A stretch of 64,000 nucleotides of DNA from Apostichopus japonicus (lineage: Eukaryota > Echinodermata > Holothuroidea > Aspidochirotida > Stichopodidae). Below the pieces are notes generated by a model. The model was given only the letters and a program-made list of their open reading frames with translations, searched no databases and had not been told where the DNA came from. The position numbers and the translations under genes are program-made. Positions within the stretch are counted from its first letter, which is position 1; each line of letters begins with the position of its first letter. The stretch is taken from contig NC_092568.1 in assembly GCF_037975245.1 (NCBI RefSeq), positions 39,938,631-40,002,630 of the forward strand, in the 5' to 3' direction. This document shows, in pieces, positions 22,766 to 37,100 of this stretch.

Positions 22766-24551
22766 ATCATGGAGCTATAAACATATATCTAGAGATTGAT
22801 TACTGTAGGGGGTGGGGGTCAGGATCTGGGTAGGGAATAGAAGATCTAGGCAATAATCTCTGCATTTGTATACAATTGTAGTGAATCTAAAGAATGATAA
22901 CTGCAGGGGGGGGGGGGTCAGGATATGGGTAGAAAACTGAAGATAGGAAATAGTCAATGATTCCTATGGGCCTGAAAAATTATTCAAATGAATGTATCTA
23001 GACCATTATATGGGAACTTTCATAGTACCAAAATTAAGGCGTTGATCCAAACAATAATAATACCTACTTTACACTCACTGTATATCTCTGCATATATACT
23101 TATAGGACTTGTATACGATTGCAAGGAATCTAGAGTTTGATTACTGTAGGGAGGGGGTCATGATGTTGGTAGGAAACTTAGGATTAGCAACAATCAATGA
23201 TTCTTATGGGCCTGAAAATTTATTCAAATGAATGTATCTAGACCATTATATGGGAACTTTCATAGTACCAAAATTAAGGCGTTGATCCAAACAATAATAA
23301 TACCTACTTTACACTCACTGTATATCTCTGCATATATACTTATAGGACTTGTATACGATTGCAAGGAAACTAGAGTTTGACTACTGTAGGGAGGGGGTCA
23401 TGATGTTGGTAGGAAACTTAGGATAGGCAACAATCAATGATTCTTATGGGCCTGAAAATTTATTCAAATGAATGTATCTAGACCATTATATGGGAACTTT
23501 CATAGTACCAAAATTAAGGCAATGGCTCAAACACTAATATTACCTACTTTAACACTCACTGTACATCTCTGCATATATACCTTGATAGGACTTGTATACA
23601 ATTATAGAGAATCTAAATATTGATTACTGTAGGCCTGTACAGCCCTGGTCAATTAAATCATGGAGCTATAAACATATAGCTAGAGATTGATTACTGTAGG
23701 GGGTGGGGGTCAGGATCTGGGTAGGGAATAGAAGATCTAGGCAATAATCTCTGCATTTGTATACAATTGTAGTGAATCTAAAGAAAGATAACTGCAGAGG
23801 GGGGGGGGGGGGGTCAGGATATGGGTAGAAAACTGAAGATAGGAAATAGTCAATGATTCCTATGGGCCTGAAAAATTATTCAAATGAATGTATCTAGACC
23901 ATTATATGGGAACTTTCATAGTACCAAAATTAAGGTGTTGATCCAAACAATAATAATACCTACTTTACACTCACTGTATATCTCTGCATATATACTTATA
24001 GGACTTGTAAACGAATGCAAGGAAACTAGAGTTTGATTACTGTAGGGAGGGGGTCATGATGTTGGTAGGAAACTTAGGATAGGCAACAATCAATGATTCC
24101 TATGGGCCTGAAAAATTATTCAAATGAATGTATCTAGACCATTATATGGGAACTTTCATAGTACCAAAATTAAGGTGTTGATCCAAACAATAATAATACC
24201 TACTTTACACTCACTGTATATCTCTGCATATACACTTATAGGACTTGTATACGATTGCAAGGAATCTAGAGTTTGATTACTGTAGGGAGGGGGTCATGAT
24301 GTTGGTAGGAAACTTAGGATAGGCAACAATCAATGATTCTTATGGGCCTGAAAATTTATTCAAATGAATGTATCTAGACCATTATATGGGAACTTTCATA
24401 GTACCAAAATTAAGGCAATGGCTCAAACACTAATATTACCTACTTAACACTCACTGTACATCTCTGCATATATACCTTGATAGGACTTGTATACAATTAT
24501 AGAGAATCTAAATATTGATTACTGTAGGCCTGTACAGCCCTGGTCAATTAA
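22766..24551 (+). repeat. Two long units with an extra ~243 bp monomer
   Basis: Two successive units of 891 and 895 bp each contain three full monomers instead of two. The additional one joins a c-type front (GGGAGGGGGTCATGATG) to a b-type end (AAGGCGTTGATCC or AAGGTGTTGATCC). The third long unit, 33636-34527, has the same structure. They are direct evidence of out-of-register exchange between b and c monomers. Confidence 0.85.
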
Positions 24552-25200
24552 ATCATGGAGCTATAAACATATAGCTAGAGATTGATTACTGTAGGGGGTG
24601 GGGGTCAGGATCTGGGTAGGGAATAGAGGATCTAGGCAATAATCTCTGCATTTCTATACAATTGCAGTGAATCTAAAGAATGATAACTGCAGGGGGGGGG
24701 GGGTCAGGATATGGGTAGAAAACTGAAGATAGGAAATAGTCAATGATTCCTATGGGCCTGAAAAATTATTCAAATGAATGTATCTAGACCATTATATGGG
24801 AACTTTCATAGTACCAAAATTAAGGCATTGATCCAAACAATAATAATACCTACTTTACACTCACTGTATATCTCTGCAATACACTTATAGGACTTGTATA
24901 CGATTGCAAGGAATCTAGAGTTTGATTACTGTAGGGAGGGGGTCATGATGTTGGTAGGAAACTTAGGATAGGCAACAATCAATGATTCTTATGGGCCTGA
25001 AAATTTATTCAAATGAATGTATCTAGACCATTATATGGGAACTTTCATAGTACCAAAATTAAGGCAATGGCTCAAACACTAATAATCCCTACTTAACACT
25101 CACTGTACATCTCTGCATATATACCTTGATAGGACTTGTATACAATTATAGAGAATCTAAATATTGATTACTGTAGGCCTGTACAGCCCTGGTCAATTAA

Positions 25201-25848
25201 ATCATGGAGCTATACACATATATCTAGAGATTGATTACTGTAGGGGGTGGGGGTCAGGATCTGGGTAGGGAATAGAGGATCTAGGCAATAATCTCTGCAT
25301 TTGTATACAATTGCAGTGAATCTAAAGAATGATAACTGCAGGGGGGGGGGTCAGGATATGGGTAGAAAACTGAAGATAGGAAATAGTCAATGATTCCTAT
25401 GGGCCTGAAAAATTATTCAAATGAATGTATCTAGACCATTATATGGGAACTTTCATAGTACCAAAATTAAGGTGTTGATCCAAACAATAATAATACCTAC
25501 TTTTCACTCACTGTATATCTCTGCATATACACTTATAGGATTTGTATACGATTGCAAGGAATCTAGAGTTTGATTACTGTAGGGAGGGGGTCATGATGTT
25601 GGTAGGAAACTTAGGATAGGCAACAATCAATGATTCTTATGGGCCTGAAAATTTATTCAAATGAATGTATCTAGACCATTATATGGGAACTTTCATAGTA
25701 CCAAAATTAAGGCAATGGCTCAAACACTAATATTACCTACTTAACACTCACTGTACATCTCTGCATATATACCTTGATAGGACTTGTATACAATTATAGA
25801 GAATCTAAATATTGATTACTGTAGGCCTGTACAGCCCTGGTCAATTAA
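25201..25848 (+). repeat. Representative 648 bp satellite unit (blocks a-b-c-d)
   Basis: Block starts, aligned on the xTTGATTACTG motif, are near 25230 (a), 25328 (b), 25569 (c) and 25811 (d), with the next a at 25878. Blocks b and c are full monomers sharing TATGGGCCTGAAAA, TGAATGTATCTAGACC and TGGGAACTTTCATAGTACC. Block a joins a monomer head to a monomer tail, lacking ~145 bp in the middle. Block d keeps only the head plus a unique stretch (CTGTACAGCCCTGGTCAATT). The unit therefore arose from a ~242 bp monomer that was duplicated, trimmed and then amplified as a four-part unit. Confidence 0.9.
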
Positions 25849-28800
25849 ATCATGGAGCTATAAACATATAGCTAGAGATTGATTACTGTAGGGGGTGGGG
25901 GTCAGGATCTGGGTAGGGAATAGAGGATCTAGGCAATAATCTCTGCATTTCTATACAATTGCAGTGAATCTAAAGAATGATAACTGCAGGGGGGGGGGGT
26001 CAGGATATGGGTAGAAAACTGAAGATAGGAAATAGTCAATGGTTCCTATGGGCCTGAAAAATTATTCAAATGAATGTATCTAGACCATTATATGGGAACT
26101 TTCATAGTACCAAAATTAAGGCGTTGATCCAAACAATAATAATACCTACTTTACACTCACTGTATATCTCTGCAATACACTTATAGGACTTGTATACGAT
26201 TGCAAGGAATCTAGAGTTTGATTACTGTAGGGAGGGGGTCATGATGTTGGTAGGAAACTTAGGATAGGCAACAATCAATGATTCTTATGGGCCTGAAAAT
26301 TTATTCAAATGAATGTATCTAGACCATTATATGGGAACTTTCATAGTACCAAAATTAAGGCAATGGCTCAAACACTAATATTACCTACTTAACACTCACT
26401 GTACATATCTGCATATATACCTTGATAGGACTTGTATACAATTATAGAGAATCTAAATATTGATTACTGTAGGCCTGTACAGCCCTGGTCAATTAAATCA
26501 TGGAGCTATAAACATATAGCTAGAGATTGATTACTGTAGGGGGTGGGGTCAGGATCTGGGTAGGGAATAGAGGATCTAGGCAATAATCTCTGCATTTCTA
26601 TACAATTGCAGTGAATCTAAAGAATGATAACTGCAGGGGGGGGGGGGGTCAGGATATGGGTAGAAAACTGAAGATAGGAAATAGTCAATGATTCCTATGG
26701 GCCTGAAAAATGATTCAAATGAATGTATCTAGACCATTATATGGGAACTTTCATAGTACCAAAATTAAGGCGTTGATCCAAACAATAATAATACCTACTT
26801 TACACTCACTGTATATCTCTGCATATATACTTATAGGAATTGTAAACGAATGCAAGGAATCTAGAGTTTGATTACTGTAGGGAGGGGGTCATGATGTTGG
26901 TAGGAAACTTAGGATAGGCAACAATCAATGATTCTTATGGGCCTGAAAATTTATTCAAATGAATGTATCTAGACCATTATATGGGAACTTTCATAGTACC
27001 AAAATTAAGGCAATGGCTCAAACACTAATATTACCTACTTAACACTCACTGTACATCTCTGCATATATACCTTGATAGGACTTGTATACAATTATAGAGA
27101 ATCTAAATATTGATTACTGTAGGCCTGTACAGCCCTGGTAAATTAAATCATGGAGCTATACACATATATCTAGAGATTGATTACTGTAGGGGGTGGGGGT
27201 CAGGATCTGGGTAGGGAATAGAGGATCTAGGCAATAATCTCTGCATTTGTATACAATTGCAGTGAATCTAAAGAATTATAACTGCAGGGGGGGGGGGGTC
27301 AGGATATGGGTAGAAAACTGAAGATAGGAAATAGTCAATGATTCCTATGGGCCTGAAAAATGATTCAAATGAATGTATCTAGACCATTATATGGGAACTT
27401 TCATAGTACCAAAATTAAGGTGTTGATCCAAACAATAATAATACCTACTTTACACTCACTGTATATCTCTGCATATACACTTATAGGATTTGTATACGAT
27501 TGCAAGGAATCTAGAGTTTGATTACTGTAGGGAGGGGGTCATGATGTTGGTAGGAAACTTAGGATAGGCAACAATCAATGATTCTTATGGGCCTCAAAAA
27601 TTTATTCAAATGAATGTATCTAGACCATTATATGGGAACTTTCATAGTACCAAAATTAAGGCAATGGCTCAAACACTAATATTACCTACTTAACACTCAC
27701 TGTACATCTCTGCATATATACCTTGATAGGACTTGTATACAATTATAGAGAATCTAAATATTGATTACTGTAGGCCTGTACAGCCCTGGTCAATTAAATC
27801 ATGGAGCTATACACATATATCTAGAGATTGATTACTGTAGGGGGTGGGGGTCAGGATCTGGGTAGGGAATAGAGGATCTAGGCAATAATCTCTGCATTTC
27901 TATACAATTGCAGTGAATCTAAAGAATGATAACTGCAGGGGGGGGGGGTCAGGATATGGGTAGAAAACTGAAGATAGGAAATAGTCAATGATTCCTATGG
28001 GCCTGAAAAATGATTCAAATGAATGTATCTAGACCATTATATGGGAACTTTCATAGTACCAAAATTAAGGCATTGATCCAAACAATAATAATACCTACTT
28101 TACACTCACTGTATATCTCTGCAATACACTTATAGGACTTGTATACGATTGCAAGGAATCTAGAGTTTGATTACTGTAGGGAGGGGGTCATGATGTTGGT
28201 AGGAAACTTAGGATAGGCAACAATCAATGATTCTTATGGGCCTGAAAATTTATTCAAATGAATGTATCTAGACCATTATATGGGAACTTTCATAGTACCA
28301 AAATTAAGGCAATGGCTCAAACACTAATATTACCTACTTAACACTCACTGTACATCTCTGCATATATACCTTGATAGGACTTGTATACAATTATAGAGAA
28401 TCTAAATATTGATTACTGTAGGCCTGTACAGCCCTGGTCAATTAAATCATGGAGCTATAAACATATAGCTAGAGATTGATTACTGTAGGGGGTGGGGGTC
28501 AGGATCTGGGTAGGGAATAGAGGATCTAGGCAATAATCTCTGCATTTCTATACAATTGCAGTGAATCTAAAGAATGATAACTGCAGGGGGGGGGTCAGGA
28601 TATGGGTAGAAAACTGAAGATAGGAAATAGTCAATGATTCATATGGGCCGGAAAAATTATTCAAATGAATGTATCTAGACCATTATATGGGAACTTTCAT
28701 AGTACCAAAATTAAGGCGTTGATCCAAACAATAATAATACCTACTTTACACTCACTGTATATCTCTGCAATACACTTATAGGACTTGTATACGATTGCAA

Positions 28801-31800
28801 GGAATCTAGAGTTTGATTACTGTAGGGAGGGGGTCATGATGTTGGTAGGAAACTTAGGATAGGCAACAATCAATGATTCTTATGGGCCTGAAAATTTATT
28901 CAAATGAATGTATCTAGACCATTATATGGGAACTTTCATAGTACCAAAATTAAGGCAATGGCTCAAACACTAATATTACCTACTTAACACTCACTGTACA
29001 TCTCTGCATATATACCTTGATAGGACTTGTATACAATTATAGAGAATCTAAATATTGATTACTGTAGGCCTGTACAGCCCTGGTCAATTAAATCATGGAG
29101 CTATAAACATATAGCTAGAGATTGATTACTGTAGAGGGTGGGGGTCAGGATCTGGGTAGGGAATAGAGGATCTAGGCAATAATCTCTGCATTTGTATACA
29201 ATTGCAGTGAATCTAAAGAATGATAACTGCAGGGGGGGGGGTCAGGATATGGGTAGAAAACTGAAGATAGGAAATAGTCAATGATTCCTATGGGCCTGAA
29301 AAATGATTCAAATGAATGTATCTAGACCATTATATGGGAACTCATAGTACCAAAATTAAGGTGTTGATCCAAACAATAATAATACCTACTTAACACTCAC
29401 TGTATATCTCTGCATATACACTTATAGGATTTGTATACGATTGCAAGGAATCTAGAGTTTGATTACTGTAGGGAGGGGGTCATGATGTTGGTAGGAAACT
29501 TAGGATAGGCAACAATCAATGATTCTTATGGGCCTGAAAATTTATTCAAATGAATGTATCTAGACCATTATATGGGAACTTTCATAGTACCAAAATTAAG
29601 GCAATGGCTCAAACACTAATATTACCTACTTAACACTCACTGTACATCTCTGCATATATACCTTGATAGGACTTGTATACAATTATAGAGAATCTAAATA
29701 TTGATTACTGTAGGCCTGTACAGCCCTGGTCAATTAAATCATGGAGCTATAAACATATAGCTAGAGATTGATTACTGTAGGGGGTGGGGGTCAGGATCTG
29801 GGTAGGGAATAGAGGATCTAGGCAATAATCTCTGCATTTCTATACAATTGCAGTGAATCTAAAGAATGATAACTGCAGGGGGGGGGGGGGGTCAGGATAT
29901 ACGTAGAAAACTGAAGATAGGAAATAGTCAATGGTTCCTATGGGCCTGAAAAATTATTCAAATGAATGTATCTAGACCATTATATGGGAACTTTCATAGT
30001 ACCAAAATTAAGGCATTGATCCAAACAATAATAATACCTACTTTACACTCACTGTATATCTCTGCAATACACTTATAGGACTTGTATACGATTGCAAGGA
30101 ATCTAGAGTTTGATTACTGTAGGGAGGGGGTCATGATGTTGGTAGGAAACTTAGGATAGGCAACAATCAATGATTCTTATGGGCCTGAAAATTTATTCAA
30201 ATGAATGTATCTAGACCATTATATGGGAACTTTCATAGTACCAAAATTAAGGCAATGGCTCAAACACTAATATTACCTACTTAACACTCACTGTACATAT
30301 CTGCATATATACCTTGATAGGACTTGTATACAATTATAGAGAATCTAAATATTGATTACTGTAGGCCTGTACAGCCCTGGTCAATTAAATCATGGAGCTA
30401 TAAACATATAGCTAGAGATTGATTACTGTAGGGGGTGGGGGTCAGGATCTGGGTAGGGAATAGAGGATCTAGGCAATAATCTCTGCATTTCTATACAATT
30501 GCAGTGAATCTAAAGAATGATAACTGCAGGGGGGGGGGGTCAGGATATGGGTAGAAAACTGAAGATAGGAAATAGTCAATGATTCCTATGGGCCTGAAAA
30601 ATTATTCAAATGAATGTATCTAGACCATTATATGGGAACTTTCATAGTACCAAAATTAAGGCGTTGATCCAAACAATAATAATACCTACTTTACACTCAC
30701 TGTATATCTCTGCATATATACTTATAGGACTTGTAAACGAATGCAAGGAATCTAGAGTTTGATTACTGTAGGGAGGGGGTCATGATGTTGGTAGGAAACT
30801 TAGGATAGGCAACAATCAATGATTCTTATGGGCCTGAAAATTTATTCAAATGAATGTATCTAGACCATTATATGGGAACTTTCATAGTACCAAAATTAAG
30901 GCAATGGCTCAAACACTAATATTACCTACTTAACACTCACTGTACATCTCTGCATATATACCTTGATAGGACTTGTATACAATTATAGAGAATCTAAATA
31001 TTGATTACTGTAGGCCTGTACAGCCCTGGTCAATTAAATCATGGAGCTATAAACATATATCTAGAGATTGATTACTGTAGGGGGTGGGGGTCAGGATCTG
31101 GGTAGGGAATAGAGGATCTAGGCAATAATCTCTGCATTTGTATACAATTGCAGTGAATCTAAAGAATTATAACTGCAGGGGGGGGGGGGTCAGGATATGG
31201 GTAGAAAACTGAAGATAGGAAATAGTCAATGATTCCTATGGGCCTGAAAAATGATTCAAATGAATGTATCTAGACCATTATATGGGAACTTTCATAGTAC
31301 CAAAATTAAGGCGTTGATCCAAACAATAATAATACCTACTTTACACTCACTGTATATCTCTGCATATATACTTATAGGACTTGTATACGATTGCAAGGAA
31401 ACTAGAGTTTGATTACTGTAGGGAGGGGGTCATGATGTTGGTAGGAAACTTAGGATAGGCAACAATCAATGATTCTTATGGGCCTTAAAATTTATTCAAA
31501 TGAATGTATCTAGACCATTATATGGGAACTTTCATAGTACCAAAATTAGGGCAATGGCTCAAACACTAATATTACCTACTTAACACTCACTGTACATCTC
31601 TGCATATATACCTTGATAGGACTTGTATACAATTATAGAGAATCTAAATATTGATTACTGTAGGCCTGTACAGCCCTGGTCAATTAAATCATGGAGCTAT
31701 AAACATATAGCTAGAGATTGATTACTGTAGGGGGTGGGGGTCAGGATCTGGGTAGGGAATAGGAGATCTAGGCAATAATCTCTGCATTTGTATACAATTG

Positions 31801-34139
31801 TAGTGAATCTAAAGAATGATAACTGCAGGGGGGGGGGGGTCAGGATATGGGTAGAAAACTGAAGATAGGAAATAGTCAATGATTCCTATGGGCCTGAAAA
31901 ATGATTCAAATGAATGTATCTAGACCATTATATGGGAACTTTTATAGTACCAAAATTAAGGCGTTGATCCAAACAATAATAATACCTACTTTACACTCAC
32001 TGTATATCTCTGCATATATACTTATAGGACTTGTATACGATTGCAAGGAATCTAGAGTTTGATTACTGTAGGGAGGGGGTCATGATGTTGGTAGGAAACT
32101 TAGGATAGGCAACAATCAATGATTCTTATGGGCCTGAAAATTTATTCAAATGAATGTATCTAGACCATTATATGGGAACTTTCATAGTACCAAAATTAAG
32201 GCAATGGCTCAAACACTAATATTACCTACTTAACACTCACTGTACATCTCTGCATATATACCTTGATAGGACTTGTATACAATTATAGAGAATCTAAATA
32301 TTGATTACTGTAGGCCTGTACAGCCCTGGTCAATTAAATCATGGAGCTATAAACATATAGCTAGAGATTGATTACTGTAGGGGGTGGGGGTCAGGATCTG
32401 GGTAGGGAATAGAGGATCTAGGCAATAATCTCTGCATTTGTATACAATTGCAGTAATCTAAAGAATGATAACTGCAGGGGGGGGGGGGGGGTCAGGATAT
32501 GGGTAGAAAACTGAAGATAGGAAATAGTCAATGATTCCTATGGGCCTGAAAAATTATTCAAATGAATGTATCTAGACCATTATATGGGAACTTTCATAGT
32601 ACCAAAATTAAGGCATTGATCCAAACAATAATAATACCTACTTTACACTCACTGTATATCTCTGCAATACACTTATAGGACTTGTATACGATTGCAAGGA
32701 ATCTAGAGTTTGATTACTGTAGGGAGGGGGTCATGATGTTGGTAGGAAACTTAGGATAGGCAACAATCAATGATTCTTATGGGCCTGAAAATTTATTCAA
32801 ATGAATGTATCTAGACCATTATATGGGAACTTTCATAGTACCAAAATTAAGGCAATGGCTCAAACACTAATATTACCTACTTAACACTCACTGTACATCT
32901 CTGCATATATACCTTGATAGGACTTGTATACAATGATAGAGAATCTAAATATTGATTACTGTAGGCCTGTACAGCCCTGGTCAATTAAATCATGGAGCTA
33001 TACACATATATCTAGAGATTGATTACTGTAGGGGGTGGGGGTCAGGATCTGGGTAGGGAATAGAGGATCTAGGCAATAATCTCTGCATTTGTATACAATT
33101 GCAGTGAATCTAAAGAATGATAACTGCAGGGGGGGGGGTCAGGATATGGGTAGAAAACTGAAGATAGGAAATAGTCAATGATTCCTATGTGCCTGAAAAA
33201 TTATTCAAATGAATGTATCTAGACCATTATATGGGAACTTTCATAGTACCAAAATTAAGGCATTGATCCAAACAATAATAATACCTACTTTACAATCACT
33301 GTATATCTCTGCAATACACTTATAGGACTTGTATACGATTGCAAGGAATCTAGAGTTTGATTACTGTAGGGAGGGGGTCATGATGTTGGTAGGAAACTTA
33401 GGATAGGCAACAATCAATGATTCTTATGGGCCTGAAAATTTATTCAAATGAATGTATCTAGACCATTATATGGGAACTTTCATAGTACCAAAATTAAGGC
33501 AATGGCTCAAACACTAATATTACCTACTTAACACTCACTGTACATCTCTGCATATATACCTTGATAGGACTTGTATACAATTATAGAGAATCTAAATATT
33601 GATTACTGTAGGCCTGTACAGCCCTGGTCAATTAAATCATGGAGCTATAAACATATAGCTAGAGATTGATTACTGTAGGGGGTGGGGGTCAGGATCTGGG
33701 TAGAGAATAGAAGATCTAGGCAATAATCTCTGCATTTGTATACAATTGTAGTGAATCTAAAGAATGATAACTGCAGGGGGGGGGGGGGGTCAGGATATGG
33801 GTAGAAAACTGAAGATAGGAAATAGTCAATGATTCCTATGGGCCTGAAAAATGATTCAAATGAATGTATCTAGACCATTATATGGGAACTTTTATAGTAC
33901 CAAAATTAAGGCGTTGATCCAAACAATAATAATACCTACTTTACACTCACTGTATATCTCTGCATATATACTTATAGGACTTGTATACGATTGCAAGGAA
34001 TCTAGAGTTTGATTACTGTAGGGAGGGGGTCATGATGTTGGTAGGAAACTTAGGATAGGCAACAATCAATGATTCTTATGGGCCTGAAAATTTATTCAAA
34101 TGAATGTATCTAGACCATTATATGGGAACTTTCATAGTA

Positions 34140-37100
34140 CCAAAATTAAGGCGTTGATCCAAACAATAATAATACCTACTTTACACTCACTGTATATCTC
34201 TGCATATACACTTATAGGACTTGTATACGATTGCAAGGAATCTAGAGTTTGATTACTGTAGGGAGGGGGTCATGATGTTGGTAGGAAACTTATGATAGGC
34301 AACAATCAATGATTCTTATGGGCCTGAAAATTTATTCAAATGAATGTATCTAGACCATTATATGGGAACTTTCATAGTACCAAAATTAAGGCAATGGCTC
34401 AAACACTAATATTACCTACTTAACACTCACTGTACATCTCTGCATATATACCTTGATAGGACTTGTATACAATTATAGAGAATCTAAATATTGATTACTG
34501 TAGGCCTGTACAGCCCTGGTCAATTAAATCATGGAGCTATAAACATATATCTAGAGATTGATTACTGTAGGGGGTGGGGGTCAGGATCTGGGTAGGGAAT
34601 AGAGGATCTAGGCAATAATCTCTGCATTTGTATACAATTGCAGTAATCTAAAGAATGATAACTGCAGGGGGGGGGGGGTCAGGATATGGGTAGAAAACTG
34701 AAGATAGGAAATAGTCAATGATTCCTATGGGCCTGAAAAATGATTCAAATGAATGTATCTAGACCATTATATGGGAACTTTCATAGTACCAAAATTAAGG
34801 CGTTGATCCAAACAATAATAATACCTACTTTACACTCACTGTATATCTCTGCATATACACTTATAGGACTTGTAAACGAATGCAAGGAATCTAGAGTTTG
34901 ATTACTGTAGGGAGGGGGTCATGATGTTGGTAGGAAACTTAGGATAGGCAACAATCAATGATTCTTATGGGCCTGAAAATTTATTCAAATGAATGTATCT
35001 AGACCATTATATGGGAACTTTCATAGTACCAAAATTAAGGCAATGGCTCAAACAGTAATATTACCTACTTAACACTCACTGTACATCTCTGCATATATAC
35101 CTTGATAGGACTTGTATACAATTATAGAGAATCTAAATATTGATTACTGTAGGCCTGTACAGCCCTGGTCAATTAAATCATGGAGCTATAAACATATAGC
35201 TAGAGATTGATTACTGTAGGGGGTGGGGGTCAGGATCTGGGTAGGGAATAGAAGATCTAGGCAATAATCTCTGCATTTGTATACAATTGTAGTGAATCTA
35301 AAGAATGATAACTGCAGGGGGGGGGGGGGTCAGGATATGGGTAGAAAACTGAAGATAGGAAATAGTCAATGATTCCTATGGGCCTGAAAAATGATTCAAA
35401 TGAATGTATCTAGACCATTATATGGGAACTTTTATAGTACCAAAATTAAGGCGTTGATCCAAACAATAATAATACCTACTTTACACTCACTGTATATCTC
35501 TGCATATATACTTATAGGACTTGTAAACGAATGCAAGGAATCTAGAGTTTGATTACTGTAGGGAGGGGGTCATGATGTTGGTAGGAAACTTAGGATAGGC
35601 AACAATCAATGATTCTTATGAGCCTGAAAATTTATTCAAATGAATGTATCTAGACCATTATATGGGAACTTTCATAGTACCAAAATTAAGGCAATGGCTC
35701 AAACACTAATATTACCTACTTAACACTCACTGTACATCTCTGCATATATACCTTGATAGGACTTGTATACAATTATAGAGAATCTAAATATTGATTACTG
35801 TAGGCCTGTACAGCCCTGGTCAATTAAATCATGGAGCTATACACATATATCTAGAGATTGATTACTGTAGGGGGTGGGGGTCAGGATCTGGGTAGGGAAT
35901 AGAGGATCTAGGCAATAATCTCTGCATTTGTATACAATTGCAGTGAATCTAAAGAATGATAACTGCAGGGGGGGGGGTCAGGATATGGGTAGAAAACTGA
36001 AGATAGGAAATAGTCAATGATTCCTATGGGCCTGAAAAATTATTCAAATGAATGTATCTAGACCATTATATGGGAACTTTCATAGTACCAAAATTAAGGC
36101 GTTGATCCAAACAATAATAATACCTACTTTACACTCACTGTATATCTCTGCATATACACTTATAGGACTTGTATACGATTGCAAGGAATCTAGAGTTTGA
36201 TTACTGTAGGGAGGGGGTCATGATGTTGGTAGGAAACTTAGGATAGGCAACAATCAATGATTCTTATGGGCCTGAAAATTTATTCAAATGAATGTATCTA
36301 GACCATTATATGGGAACTTTCATAGTACCAAAATTAAGGCAATGGCTCAAACACTAATATTACCTACTTAACACTCACTGTACATCTCTGCATATATACC
36401 TTGATAGGACTTGTATACAATTATAGAGAATCTAAATATTGATTACTGTAGGCCTGTACAGCCCTGGTCAATTAAATCATGGAGCTATAAACATATAGCT
36501 AGAGATTGATTACTGTAGGGGGTGGGGGTCAGGATCTGGGTAGGGAATAGAGGATCTAGGCAATAATCTCTGCATTTGTATACAATTGCAGTGAATCTAA
36601 AGAATGATAACTGCAGGGGGGGGGTCAGGATATGGGTAGAAAACTGAAGATAGGAAATAGTCAATGATTCTTATGGGCCTGAAAATTTATTCAAATGAAT
36701 GTATCTAGACCATTATATGGGAACTTTCATAGTACCAAAATTAAGGCGTTGATCCAAACAATAATAATACCTACTTTACACTCACTGTATATCTCTGCAT
36801 ATACACTTATAGGACTTGTATACGATTGCAAGGAATCTAGAGTTTGATTACTGTAGGGAGGGGGTCATGATGTTGGTAGGAAACTTATGATAGGCAACAA
36901 TCAATGATTCTTATGGGCCTGAAAATTTATTCAAATGAATGTATCTAGACCATTATATGGGAACTTTCATAGTACCAAAATTAAGGCAATGGCTCAAACA
37001 CTAATATTACCTACTTAACACTCACTGTACATCTCTGCATATATACCTTGATAGGACTTGTATACAATTATAGAGAATCTAAATATTGATTACTGTAGGC

